This document shows positions 1 through 7,905 of a stretch of DNA of 64,000 nucleotides, one piece after another. A model generated the notes under the pieces. It was not told where the DNA came from. It ran no database searches and saw only the letters and a program-made list of their open reading frames with translations. The stretch spans positions 124,001 to 188,000 of the forward strand of contig JAUJNX010000004.1 of the NCBI GenBank assembly GCA_030447925.1, given 5' to 3'. Numbering within the stretch: position 1 is the first letter of the stretch; every line of letters begins with the position of its first letter. This DNA comes from Egibacteraceae bacterium. GTDB taxonomy: Bacteria; Actinomycetota; Nitriliruptoria; Euzebyales; Egibacteraceae. The position numbers and the translations under genes are program-made.

Positions 1-807
1 GCGTCGGACCCCGCGGCCGCCGGCGACGGGGCGCTGGGCTACGGCGAGGAGGTGCTCGCGTTCGGCGACGACTACGACGACCCGGGCGTCGGCGCCGGCG
101 ACGTGGCGCTGCTGGTCGGCACGCCGCGGTCGTGGGTGCGCCTGACCCAGGGCAACCTGCTCGCCGCCGCGGCGGGCCTGGCCGACTGGGGGCTGGAGGC
201 CGGGGACCGGCTGCTGGTCGCGCAGTCGACCCAGACCGTGGACGGGCTGGCGCTGGGGCTGCTGGGGCCGTTCCTGGCCGGGGCGTCGGTGGTGCTGGTG
301 CGCGGGCTGGACCCCGCCGGGTTCTGGGCCAAGGCGGTGGCGGAGCGGGCCACGCTGGCGCTGGTGCCGGCCGACGTGCTGGCGGTGCTGCCCCCGCCCG
401 AGCGGACCCACGGCGTGCGCCACCTGCTGGTCCCCGCCGGGGCGGGCCGCGACGCGGTCGGTGCGGCCGCCGCGCGCACCGGCGTCCCCGTCGCCCCCGG
501 TCACGGCGTGGTCGCCGCGACCTGCGCCTCCAGCCTGGTCCCCGCCGACGCCGGCCCCGCCACCCGCGACTGGCTGTCGCGCTACGCGGCCCCGACCGTG
601 GGCACGCCGCTGGCCGGCACGGAGCTCACCGTGCAGGCGCTGGACGGCACCTCCCTGGCCGAGGGCGATCGCGGCGAGCTGTGCGTCCGCGGCCCGGTCG
701 TCACCCCCGACGCGGGTGACGACTGGCTGCACACCGGCGACGAGGGCTTCGTGGAGACCGGCCCCGACGGCCGCCCCTGGGCCTTCGTCACCGGCGCGGT
801 GATCTAG
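1..807 (+). CDS. AMP-binding (acyl-CoA synthetase-like) protein, C-terminal part, cut by window edge
   Basis: The reading frame is open to base 1, so only the end of the gene is present. Adenylate-forming core motifs are visible: a GELCVRGPVV segment (A5-like) followed by WLHTGDEG (A7-like, the Tyr/Trp-x-TGD ATP-binding loop). The protein stops about 25 residues after TGD, so the usual mobile C-terminal domain with the catalytic lysine is absent. That is either a short member of the family or a truncated gene. Family knowledge: such enzymes activate a carboxylate as acyl-AMP and load it on CoA or a carrier. The substrate cannot be told. The stop overlaps the end of the convergent hepT by four bases. 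The real start lies outside the window. Confidence 0.7.
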   Translation, partial: ASDPAAAGDGALGYGEEVLAFGDDYDDPGVGAGDVALLVGTPRSWVRLTQGNLLAAAAGLADWGLEAGDRLLVAQSTQTVDGLALGLLGPFLAGASVVLVRGLDPAGFWAKAVAERATLALVPADVLAVLPPPERTHGVRHLLVPAGAGRDAVGAAAARTGVPVAPGHGVVAATCASSLVPADAGPATRDWLSRYAAPTVGTPLAGTELTVQALDGTSLAEGDRGELCVRGPVVTPDAGDDWLHTGDEGFVETGPDGRPWAFVTGAVI

Positions 808-1241
808 GCGCCGGGGCCGGGGGCGCGATCGAGGTAGCGGACCACCTCGGCCGCGAAGCGATCGAAGTCGTCGAGGCGGGTCGCCAGCAGCCCGTGGACG
901 AACGCGGGATCGATGTCCTCGTAGACGTGCACGAGCCGGTTGCGCATCCGCGCCATCGGCTCCAGGCTCGCGGCGAAGTCGGGATCCAGGATCCCGCCTC
1001 GGCCCAGCAGCACGAACACCTCGGCGTACGTGGTCGGCTGGCCCAGCCCGCGGGCCGCGACAAGGTGGTGGCCGACGCTCAGCGCCGTCTCGATGGCGAG
1101 CTGGAGGAACCGCTCGCCGCTCCCGTAGTTCCGCGGGTCGGCGCGGTAGTCGTCGAGGGGCGTGCCGGCGAGGTCCCGCAGGATGGCGACATAGCCAGCG
1201 AGGAGCGCGAAGAGCTGGTCGACGCGGGCGCGATCAACCAC
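804..1241 (-). CDS. hepT: HepT-like HEPN toxin (DUF86 ribonuclease)
   Basis: A 145-residue helical protein with the HEPN signature R-x4-H-x-Y (RNRLVHVY, about residues 100-107), the active site of HepT-type RNases; the tyrosine is the site modified by MntA in studied systems. It follows the nucleotidyltransferase gene with an 8-base overlap, the usual antitoxin-then-toxin order. Family knowledge: HepT cleaves RNA and is silenced by (poly)AMPylation of the tyrosine by MntA. What is seen is the motif and pairing; the activity is inferred. The ATG start gives a normal length for DUF86 proteins. Confidence 0.85.
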   Translation of the reverse strand: MVDRARVDQLFALLAGYVAILRDLAGTPLDDYRADPRNYGSGERFLQLAIETALSVGHHLVAARGLGQPTTYAEVFVLLGRGGILDPDFAASLEPMARMRNRLVHVYEDIDPAFVHGLLATRLDDFDRFAAEVVRYLDRAPGPGA

Positions 1242-1662
1242 GGCTGAGGGCGCCCCTGCGGGCCCGCTCGCGGGTCATGGCCAGGTACTCGTCGTGGAAG
1301 GGGCGGAAGTCGAGGAACGCGCGCTCGACGCGCTCCCGGAAGGCCACCCGCTCCCGCTCGTCACGGCTGAAGACGACCACGCCCTCCCCCAGCACGCGGA
1401 ACTGCAGCCACAGCGGAGCCCGGTGGAGGCCCAGGAGGTCGACGTCGTCCCGTCCCAGCGCGCGGGCGATGTCGCCCTCGACGCGCGCCTCGTCGAGGAG
1501 CGTCGCCCCGCCGTCGAGGTACACCGCCAGATCGAGGTCGCTGCCCTGTCGCGCGTCCCCCCGGGCGACCGACCCGAACAGGTAGGCGAACCGCACCAGG
1601 GGCTGGGAGGCGAGCACGTCCCGCACGCGGTCCCGAAGACGCGTGACCTCGATCGCGGACAT
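1234..1662 (-). CDS. mntA: MntA-like minimal nucleotidyltransferase antitoxin
   Basis: A 142-residue protein with the nucleotidyltransferase motif G-S-x10-D-x-D (starting GSVARGDARQ and ending DLD, about residues 30-44), which binds ATP and Mg2+. Family knowledge: MntA transfers AMP to the active-site tyrosine of its HepT partner and so neutralises it. The frame runs open far upstream, but the ATG at 1660-1662 places the motif at the usual distance from the N-terminus, so I chose it. The gene is translationally coupled to hepT (8-base overlap). Confidence 0.85.
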   Translation of the reverse strand: MSAIEVTRLRDRVRDVLASQPLVRFAYLFGSVARGDARQGSDLDLAVYLDGGATLLDEARVEGDIARALGRDDVDLLGLHRAPLWLQFRVLGEGVVVFSRDERERVAFRERVERAFLDFRPFHDEYLAMTRERARRGALSRG

Positions 1663-1739
1663 GCCGCCAGTATCGCTGGTCAGGGCGCGCGAGGCCCTCG
1701 CCCGCGAGGCGGCCTCCTCCCCGGCCGCCACCTGACTGG

Positions 1740-2135
1740 TCAGGAGCGGACCCGGTCGACGATGCCGACCCGGGCGACCTCGTCCTGGCCGAGCCGGCAC
1801 CGCGCCATCCCCTCGTGGGCCCCGTAGCCGCCACCGGCGGTGACGAGCTCGCCCTCGCGGGCCACGAGCTGCCCGCCGGGGCCGACCAGCTCGGCGGGAT
1901 CGAAGCGTGCCGCGTGGCCGGCGGGCCACCACACCGCGAGGGGCCCGTCGGCCGTCTCCAGCCAGAGGCACCCCCCGTCGACGCCCGCGTCCCCGGCCAG
2001 CCGCCCCTCGATCAGGGCGGCATCCGAGGACCGCCCGTCGCCCCCGTGGGTCGGCACCGGCCGCACGTCTGCCGAGAGGTCCGCCGCGCACCCCGCGGTC
2101 AGCAGCAGGACCAGCAGCAGGCGTCGGTCGCTCAT
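1740..2135 (-). CDS. small putative lipoprotein
   Basis: A 131-residue protein starting at the ATG at 2133-2135 with a short hydrophobic signal (LLLVLLLTAGC) and a cysteine at about residue 18. The -3 position is threonine rather than leucine, so the lipobox is imperfect. The mature part has a compact beta-rich look, with GGCLWLETADGPLAVWWPAG and a G-Q-L-V-A-R-E-G-E strand. That resembles small OB-like lipoproteins common in actinobacteria, but I recognise no named family. The frame is open far upstream, where codon use is poor. Function unknown. Confidence 0.6.
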   Translation of the reverse strand: MSDRRLLLVLLLTAGCAADLSADVRPVPTHGGDGRSSDAALIEGRLAGDAGVDGGCLWLETADGPLAVWWPAGHAARFDPAELVGPGGQLVAREGELVTAGGGYGAHEGMARCRLGQDEVARVGIVDRVRS

Positions 2136-2169
2136 GCCCGTAGGACGCCGAGATCCCGCCGGCGGTTCC

Positions 2170-2313
2170 CGGCGGGCCAGACCACCCCCTCGACGACATC
2201 GACGACCCCGCCGGCCACGAGTCCGGCACCCGCGCCTCCTCGACGCCCTTGCCGCCGAGCTCGCCACGGCCGAGCGCCCGGTCCGCGGCCCGCGGGCGGC
2301 GATCAGCCGGTGA
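2170..2313 (+). pseudogene. possible remnant or frameshifted end of a plus-strand gene
   Basis: Between the lipoprotein and the SRPBCC gene, plus-strand codons with strong G/C third positions read GPDHPLDDIDDPAGHESG. After a one-base step they read RLLDALAAELATAERPVRG and stop at 2313, ten bases inside the end of the convergent SRPBCC gene. No start or ribosome site is convincing and I recognise no family. It may be a gene fragment or chance bias. Confidence 0.25.
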
Positions 2314-2962
2314 GGGTGGACCACCAGGTCGTCCAGGACCGCTCGAGAGCGGTGAAGGTCGCGGGGTCCGGGTCGTAGGCGGTGACCGTGAGGGTGCCGT
2401 GGCCGCGGTCCCGCGCGGTCAGGGGCGGGGCGGTCACCAGCGTGACGAGGCCGCCGGCGCCGGGGGCGGCGCCGGCGGGCGGGGCGACGGTGCGCTGGTG
2501 GCGGCCCTCGTCGCGGACGGGCCCCGGCCAGCGCGCGGCCAGCGCGGCCACGGCGTCCGCGGGCACGACCTCGCCGGTGAGGTACACCGTCCGGCGGGTG
2601 GTCCCCGGGTGGTGCTCGAGCTGGTCGCGGAGCTGCTGGAGGAACGTCCGCCAGCCCTGCACCACCTCGTGGTACAGGTCGTCCCACGACGCGTCGGCGA
2701 GCGGCCCGGGCTTCACGACCCGCACGATCGTCCGCGGACCGTCCTCCTCCAGCTCGATCGTGCCGTCCTCGGCGAACACGATGCGATCCGGCGGCTCGTG
2801 CTTCGCGTGCTCCACGAAGATGAGGCGGATCTCCTCCTCGAGCCCCTCGTACTCCCAGCCGAACCAGCGCCGGACCTCGGCGGGGTCGGTCAGGGCCTTC
2901 CAGACGGCGTCGCGCGGCGCGGCCACGACGACCTCGACGCGGAACGGCGGCAGCTCGTTCAT
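2303..2962 (-). CDS. SRPBCC (AHSA1-like) domain protein
   Basis: A 219-residue protein that opens with the START/AHSA1 pattern (VEVVVAAPRDAVWKALTDPA, then the conserved WF of VRRWFGWEYEG). The first about 135 residues form this hydrophobic-pocket fold; the rest (about residues 145-219) is a second, less typical segment that may be a partial repeat of it. Its ATG overlaps the stop of the upstream ArsR-like gene (ATGA). Such regulator plus SRPBCC pairs are common in actinobacteria. The ligand is unknown. Confidence 0.8.
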   Translation of the reverse strand: MNELPPFRVEVVVAAPRDAVWKALTDPAEVRRWFGWEYEGLEEEIRLIFVEHAKHEPPDRIVFAEDGTIELEEDGPRTIVRVVKPGPLADASWDDLYHEVVQGWRTFLQQLRDQLEHHPGTTRRTVYLTGEVVPADAVAALAARWPGPVRDEGRHQRTVAPPAGAAPGAGGLVTLVTAPPLTARDRGHGTLTVTAYDPDPATFTALERSWTTWWSTLTG

Positions 2963-3552
2963 GACGGGTGCTCCTCCTCGCGTGCGGGGTGGCCCCCGAT
3001 GAGCACGCGGTAGCGGTGGTCGGTGCGGCCGGTGTCGAACGCGGCCACGAGGTCGGCGACGCGGTCGGCGAGGGCGTCGGCGAAGCGCTCGATGTCGGCG
3101 GGGCGGTCGAAGCCGACGTCGGCCTCGATCGCGAAGGTGACGAGCCGGCGGTCCTTGGCCGCGGCCCGGTCGCGCATGCCGGCGACGTCGCTGACCGTGC
3201 GGGCCGCCGCGGCGAGCAGCGCGTCGGCAGCGAAGCGGTCCTGCGTTGCCGCGACGACGTCCCCGGTGACCTCGGGGTCGACCATCACCGCGCGGGCGGT
3301 CGCGCGGACGACGCGCTCGGTGAGCCCGCGCCGAGGGCGCAGCTCCACCAGCTCGACGAGCCCCGCCCGTTCGCGCTCGCGGTGGGGGTAGTTCACCCGC
3401 TGGCGCGGCCCCCCGCGGCGGTCGGCGACCGCGCGCGCCGACGCCGGGTCGCGCAGTTCCGCGAGCAGCGCCCGGCGGAACGGCGACAGCGCCCCGCGCA
3501 ACCGCCCCTCCCCCGCCACCACATCGACCCCCACCCCCATGCCGAGCACCAT
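2959..3552 (-). CDS. ArsR-type winged-helix regulator
   Basis: A 197-residue protein. An N-terminal winged helix is visible at about residues 22-80 (PFRRALLAELRDPASARAVA ... PRQRVNY ... AGLVELVELRPRRGLTERVV), matching ArsR-like regulators that pair with SRPBCC genes. The C-terminal part looks like a ligand-binding or dimerisation domain. I chose the ATG at 3550-3552. A TTG twelve bases upstream lies inside a perfect palindrome that is better read as an operator. Coupled to the SRPBCC gene by ATGA overlap. It probably represses its own operon by binding that palindrome (inference). Confidence 0.75.
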   Translation of the reverse strand: MVLGMGVGVDVVAGEGRLRGALSPFRRALLAELRDPASARAVADRRGGPRQRVNYPHRERERAGLVELVELRPRRGLTERVVRATARAVMVDPEVTGDVVAATQDRFAADALLAAAARTVSDVAGMRDRAAAKDRRLVTFAIEADVGFDRPADIERFADALADRVADLVAAFDTGRTDHRYRVLIGGHPAREEEHPS

Positions 3553-3559
3553 CGCATTC

Positions 3560-3575
3560 GACAAACACGTTTGTC
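3560..3575. promoter_or_regulatory. palindromic operator candidate
   Basis: GACAAAC-AC-GTTTGTC is a perfect 7-base inverted repeat with a 2-base centre. It begins eight bases upstream of the ArsR-like ATG, in the gap after the phosphatase gene. On the minus strand a TTGACA hexamer overlaps one arm. The position fits autoregulation by the ArsR-like protein. Confidence 0.55.
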
Positions 3576-3585
3576 AATCGTCGCG

Positions 3586-4032
3586 CTAGCCGGCTGGCGC
3601 GAAGCGGCGGACGTGCCGGCGCTGCCACGGGGTCTCGACGGCGCGCGGGTCGAAGTGCTCGCGGATGTAGGCGACCGCGTGGTCCGCCGGCACGCCGTCG
3701 AGGACGGCGAGGCACGCCAGGGCGGTGCCGGTCCTGCCGCGCCCGCCGCCGCAGGCGACCTCCACCCGCTCGGTCGCCGCCCGCGCCCACGCCTCCTCGA
3801 GGGCGGCGCGCGCGTCCAGTCGGTTCCGCGGGAGCCCGAAGTCGGGCCACGGGACCCACCGCACCGCCCAGGGGACCTCGGGCGGCCGGGCGCCGAGCAG
3901 GTACAGGCCGAAGGAGGGGAGCGGCCCGCCGGGGAGCGGCCGGCGCAGCGCCCGCCCTCGCACCGTGCGCCCCGACGGCAGGCGCACGACCCCCGGCGCC
4001 CCGGGTCCCCAACCTCCGCCCGGACCGGTCAT
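3586..4032 (-). CDS. protein-tyrosine/dual-specificity phosphatase-like protein
   Basis: A 148-residue protein with a phosphate-binding loop C-G-G-G-R-G-R-T-G at about residues 91-99, fitting C-x5-R of cysteine-based phosphatases. The residue before the cysteine is alanine (VACGGGRG) where most members have histidine, which may raise the thiol pKa. The upstream WAVRWVPWPDFGLPRN segment fits the general-acid Asp loop. The start ATG overlaps the stop of the acetyltransferase gene by four bases (ATGA), so the two are coupled. The substrate is unknown. Confidence 0.75.
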   Translation of the reverse strand: MTGPGGGWGPGAPGVVRLPSGRTVRGRALRRPLPGGPLPSFGLYLLGARPPEVPWAVRWVPWPDFGLPRNRLDARAALEEAWARAATERVEVACGGGRGRTGTALACLAVLDGVPADHAVAYIREHFDPRAVETPWQRRHVRRFAPAG

Positions 4033-4559
4033 CCCCACCCGTCGTGCACGCGCTGGTACAGGACGTGGTCCTGCCACCGCCCGGCGATGCGCAGGTACCG
4101 CGGCGCGACGCCGATGCGCTGGAAGCCGTTGCGCTCCAGGACACGCTGGGACCGCACGTTGTCAAGCAGCGTGCCGGCCTGGAGGCGGTGCAGGCGCGCC
4201 TCGCGGAACGCGACCTCTACCATCGCAGCCACCGCCGCGGTGGCGATGCCCCGCCCGTTGTGCGCCTCGCCGACCCAGTAGCCCAGCTCCCCCGACTGGA
4301 ACGGGCCCCGGACGATGGTGCTGACCGTGATCTCCCCGACGAGCTCGCCGTCGGCGACGATCCCGTACGGGAGGGTCGTGCCGCGCTCATGCTCGGACCG
4401 CGCCTGGGCCAGGAGCCGGCCCTGGTGCTCCGTGGTGAAGTAGCCATCGTCCCGCTCGGGGTCGAACGGGGCCATGAATGCCCGGTTCGCGCGCACGAGG
4501 GCCGTGACCGCGGCCGTGTCGCCCTCGACCAGCACGCGCACGCCGACGTCCACGCCCAC
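4029..4559 (-). CDS. GNAT family N-acetyltransferase (RimJ/RimL-like)
   Basis: About 176 residues with the GNAT acetyl-CoA site: ELGYWVGEAHNGRGIATAAV contains the Q/R-x-x-G-x-G/A type loop as NGRGIA. It is followed by LHRLQAGTLLDNVRSQRVLE-RNGF, the motif seen in ribosomal-protein alanine acetyltransferases. The frame is open to 4727 but the upstream part is Arg/Pro-rich filler. A GTG at 4557-4559 or 4551-4553 gives a normal length; neither has a strong ribosome site. It likely transfers acetyl to an N-terminus or small molecule. Coupled to the phosphatase gene. Confidence 0.75.
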   Translation of the reverse strand: MGVDVGVRVLVEGDTAAVTALVRANRAFMAPFDPERDDGYFTTEHQGRLLAQARSEHERGTTLPYGIVADGELVGEITVSTIVRGPFQSGELGYWVGEAHNGRGIATAAVAAMVEVAFREARLHRLQAGTLLDNVRSQRVLERNGFQRIGVAPRYLRIAGRWQDHVLYQRVHDGWG

Positions 4560-4714
4560 CTGGCACCGCCTGGTCCGTCGCCGGTCCGTCCGGCGGTCCA
4601 GCCTGGCCCGCGTGGGGAGCGGCGTCAACGGCGGCGCGTCGGGCGTCCGGTGAGGGCGCCCGGGGTACGGGCGACGGGGCGTGTGCAGGAACGCTGATGG
4701 TGAGGAGGGGACGC

Positions 4715-5272
4715 ATGGATGAGCCACCCCCGCGCTGGAGCCGGGCGACCACCTACCCCGACATGTGGGTCGACCCCGGCGACGACCCCCGCAGTGACGA
4801 GGTCAGTCCCGACGGCGAGCTGGCGACGCTGCAGGACTACCTGAGGAACTACCGCATCACCTTGCGGATGAAGTGCGAGGGCCTGGACGCGGAGCAGCTG
4901 GCCCGCCGGTCGGTGCCGCCGTCGACGATGTCGCTGCTCGGCCTGCTCCGCCACCTGGCCGAGGTGGAGCGGGACTGGCGCAACTGGATCGGCGACGCCG
5001 ATCCGCTGCCGAAGCTGTACGGCGACCGTGGCGCGGACTTCGACGGAGCGGTCCCCGAGCAAGCCGTGGTCGACGACGCGTACGCCGCCCTGGCGCGCGA
5101 GCAGGCCGCGACCGACGCCGCGCTGGCCGCGCACCCGGACCTCGGCGAGCGCGTGGGCAAGGACGGGATCGCCATCCGGGAGTTGATGGTCCACCGGATC
5201 GAGGAGTACGCCCGTCACTGCGGGCACGCCGACCTGCTGCGCGAGCGCATCGACGGCCGGGTGGGCCAGTGA
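4715..5272 (+). CDS. DinB / DUF664 family protein
   Basis: 185 residues starting at an ATG six bases after AGGAGG (4703-4708), which decides the start over the GTG at 4697. The DinB-like four-helix pattern is visible: LQDYLRNYRITLRMKCEGLD, then LLGLLRHLAEVERDWRNWIG with the metal-ligand-type histidine, and a late IRELMVHRIEEYARHCGHAD bearing two more histidines. Family knowledge: DinB/DUF664 proteins are metal-dependent enzymes, several of them thiol (mycothiol or bacillithiol) transferases. The specific role is unknown. Confidence 0.8.
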   Translation: MDEPPPRWSRATTYPDMWVDPGDDPRSDEVSPDGELATLQDYLRNYRITLRMKCEGLDAEQLARRSVPPSTMSLLGLLRHLAEVERDWRNWIGDADPLPKLYGDRGADFDGAVPEQAVVDDAYAALAREQAATDAALAAHPDLGERVGKDGIAIRELMVHRIEEYARHCGHADLLRERIDGRVGQ

Positions 5273-5297
5273 CGAGCGCGCCCGCAGGCCCGCGGGG

Positions 5298-6449
5298 TCA
5301 GTAGCGGCCGAGGAGCTGGCGGGCGATGACGACGCGCTGGATCTGGTTGGTGCCCTCATAGATCTGGGTGATCTTGGCGTCGCGCATCATGCGCTCGACG
5401 GGGTAGTCGCGGACGTAGCCGTAGCCGCCCAGGATCTGGACGGCGTCGGTGGTGACCTTCATGGCCACGTCGCCGGCCTTGCACTTGGCGTAGGCGCTGA
5501 ACAGGGTGAGGTCGGGGTCGCCGCGGTCGGCCTTGGCCGCCGCCGCGTAGACCAGCTGGCGCGCCGCCTCGGTCTCCATGGCCATGTCGGCGAGCAGGAA
5601 CTGCAGGCCCTGGAACGACGCGATCGGCTTGCCGAACTGCTCGCGCTCCTTCATGTACGCCGACGCGACGTCGATGGCTCCCTGGGCGATCCCGACCGCC
5701 TGGGCGCCCACGACCAGGCGGGTGTGGTCGAACGCCTGCATCGCGTAGGTGAAGCCGCGGCCCTCCTCGCCGACCAGGCGGTCGCCGGGGATCCGGCAGT
5801 CGTCGAAGTGCACCGCGCACGTCGGCGACCCCTTGATCCCCAGCTTGTCCTCCTTCTTGCCCACCGAGAAGCCCGCGTCGTCGGCATGGACGAAGAACGC
5901 CGACACGCCCTTGGCGCCCTTCGACGGGTCGGTCTTGGCCAGCACCGTGTAGCGGCTGGACGCCCCCGCCATCGAGATCCACACCTTGGTGCCGTTCAGG
6001 ACCCAGCCGTCGCCGTCGCGCCGCGCCGAGGTCGTCATCGCCGCCGCGTCGGACCCCGCGCCCGGCTCCGACAGGCAGTAGGAGATGAGGTCCTCGCCGG
6101 CCGCGATCGACGGCAGCCACGACTTCTTCTGCTCCTGTGACGCGCCCATCAGCAGCGGCACGGTCCCCAGCTTCTGCACCAGCGGGATCACCGACGACGA
6201 CGCGCAGACCCGCGCGACCTCCTCCACGAGCAGCGCGAAGGTGAGGGTGTCGGCACCGGCCCCGCCGTACTCCTCCGGGACGTGCAGGCCGAGCAGGCCG
6301 TTCTCGGCCAGCACCTGCTTGACGTCCCACGGGAACTCGGCGGTCTCGTCGATCTCCGCGGCACGCGGCGCGATGCGGTCGGCGGCGATCTGGCGCACCA
6401 CCGACTGGAACTCGCGGTGGGTCTCGGACAGCGTGAACATGCCGGTCAT
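5298..6449 (-). CDS. acyl-CoA dehydrogenase
   Basis: 383 residues, the standard length. N-terminal helices, the LPEEYGG-type loop (HVPEEYGGAGADT), the flavin-binding CLSEPGAGSDA, WISMAGAS, and the C-terminal catalytic region QIYEGTNQIQ, whose glutamate is the alpha-proton base of the family, are all present. The enzyme oxidises an acyl-CoA to the 2-enoyl-CoA and passes electrons to ETF; chain specificity cannot be read. The ATG at 6447-6449 is preceded by AGGAG at suitable spacing; the long upstream open frame is antisense to the MgtE-like gene and is not coding. Confidence 0.92.
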   Translation of the reverse strand: MTGMFTLSETHREFQSVVRQIAADRIAPRAAEIDETAEFPWDVKQVLAENGLLGLHVPEEYGGAGADTLTFALLVEEVARVCASSSVIPLVQKLGTVPLLMGASQEQKKSWLPSIAAGEDLISYCLSEPGAGSDAAAMTTSARRDGDGWVLNGTKVWISMAGASSRYTVLAKTDPSKGAKGVSAFFVHADDAGFSVGKKEDKLGIKGSPTCAVHFDDCRIPGDRLVGEEGRGFTYAMQAFDHTRLVVGAQAVGIAQGAIDVASAYMKEREQFGKPIASFQGLQFLLADMAMETEAARQLVYAAAAKADRGDPDLTLFSAYAKCKAGDVAMKVTTDAVQILGGYGYVRDYPVERMMRDAKITQIYEGTNQIQRVVIARQLLGRY

Positions 6450-6517
6450 GGGCCTGCGCTCCTGTCGGCGGGGTGGCCCAATCCTAGGTGGCCCACCCGG
6501 CCTAGACTCCGCCCCGG

Positions 6518-7886
6518 ATGCCGGACGACGCCGTCCCCGCGACGCGGGACCACCTGCCCCCGGTGGCGCCGCCGGCGTCAGCGGCGCCCGCCCGCGCCCG
6601 CCCCCGCCTGCCCGCGCCCCGCGGCCCCGCCCCCGCCCCGCGCGCGCCGCGCACCGCCGTCGCCCCTGGACCTGCTGCGCCGCGCGGTCCGCCTGCTGGG
6701 TCCCGGCGACACCGCCCGCCAGAGTCTGGTGGCGCTGGGGCTGAACAGCTCGACGAGCATCGTAGCGGGCCTGGTCCTGGGCTCCATCACCGGCACCTTC
6801 GAGCGCCTGCCCGGGCTGCTGATCCTGGTCCCCGCGGCCATCGGCCTGCGCGGCAACGTCTTCTCGACCTTCGGCAACCGCCTGTCGACGGCGATCCACA
6901 CCGGGCAGTTCCAGCTCAGCTGGCGCCGGGACGGGGTGCTGGCCCAGAACGTCCTGGCGTCGATGATCCTCACCGCGGTCATGTCGACCGTGCTGGGCCT
7001 GCTGAGCAAGGGCGTCGCCGTCGCCGTCGGCGTCGAGCGCTCCATCGGCGTCCTGGACCTCGTGATGATCTCGGTGCTGGGCGGGCTGCTCGCGTCCGTG
7101 GTCGTCCTGGTCGCCAGCGTCGGGCTGGCGTGGGGCGCGGTGCGCTTCGGCTGGGACCTCGACAACGTGGTGGCCCCGGTGGTGTCGACCCTGGGCGACG
7201 TGCTCACCCTGCCCGCGCTGTGGCTGGCCTCGCTGCTGGTCGGGATCCCGATCGTCGCTCCGGCGCTGGGCGCGGCGCTGGGGCTCCTGTCGATCGCGGC
7301 CTTCGCCTACGGCGCGTTCGCCCCGCTGCGGCTCCTGCGCGAGATCACCCGCGAGTCCTGGCCGATCCTGCTCGCCGCCGCGGTGCTGTCGACCCTGGCG
7401 GGGCTCGTGCTGGAGCAGCGCCTGGCGCTGCTGGCGGCCCTGCCGGCCCTGCTCGTCCTGCAGCCCGCGTTCGTGTCGAGCGCGGGCGCCCTCGGCGGCA
7501 TCCTGTCGAGCCGGCTGTCCAGCCGCCTGCACCTCGGCCTGCTGCAGCCGTCGCCGACGCCGTCGCGGGAGGCGCGGCTGGACGCCGCGTCGATCCTGCT
7601 GCTCGGGCTGCCGGTCTACGTGTTCAACGCGGTCGGCGCGCACCTCGCCGCGGTGGCCGCGGGGCTGGAGAGCCCGGGCCTGCCGGCGATGCTGGGCATC
7701 AGCCTCACCGGCGGGCTGGTGTCGGTACTGTTCGTCATCGCCGTCGCCTACTACGGGACGATCGCGGCGGTGACCCTCCGCGTCGACCCGGACACCTACG
7801 GGATCCCCATCGTGACGTCATCGGTCGACTTCGCGGGCTCCGTCGCGCTGGTCGCCGTCGTCCTGGCCTACGGCATCACCCCCTGA
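6518..7886 (+). CDS. MgtE/SLC41-like divalent cation transporter, one frameshift near 6663
   Basis: From about 6667 the protein is a clean membrane carrier with two copies of the MgtE/SLC41 integral domain. The first is marked by LVPAAIGLRGNVFSTFGNRL, the second by LQPAFVSSAGALGGILSSRL, giving about ten membrane spans. The cytoplasmic N-domain and CBS domains of MgtE are absent, as in SLC41-type proteins. No start exists in this frame before the first span. The ATG at 6518 reads a Pro/Arg-rich leader with good third positions up to CCCC at 6663-6666. One missing C there would join the two readings. It probably moves Mg2+ or a related cation; the next gene is its likely regulator. Confidence 0.8.
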
Positions 7887-7905
7887 CCATGCCCGGAGAG
7901 GCTCG

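Noticed and set aside
6450..7643. Long N-terminal extension of the acyl-CoA dehydrogenase frame
   Set aside because: It is Arg/Gln-rich antisense of the MgtE-like gene; the ATG at 6447-6449 with a ribosome site gives the normal family length.
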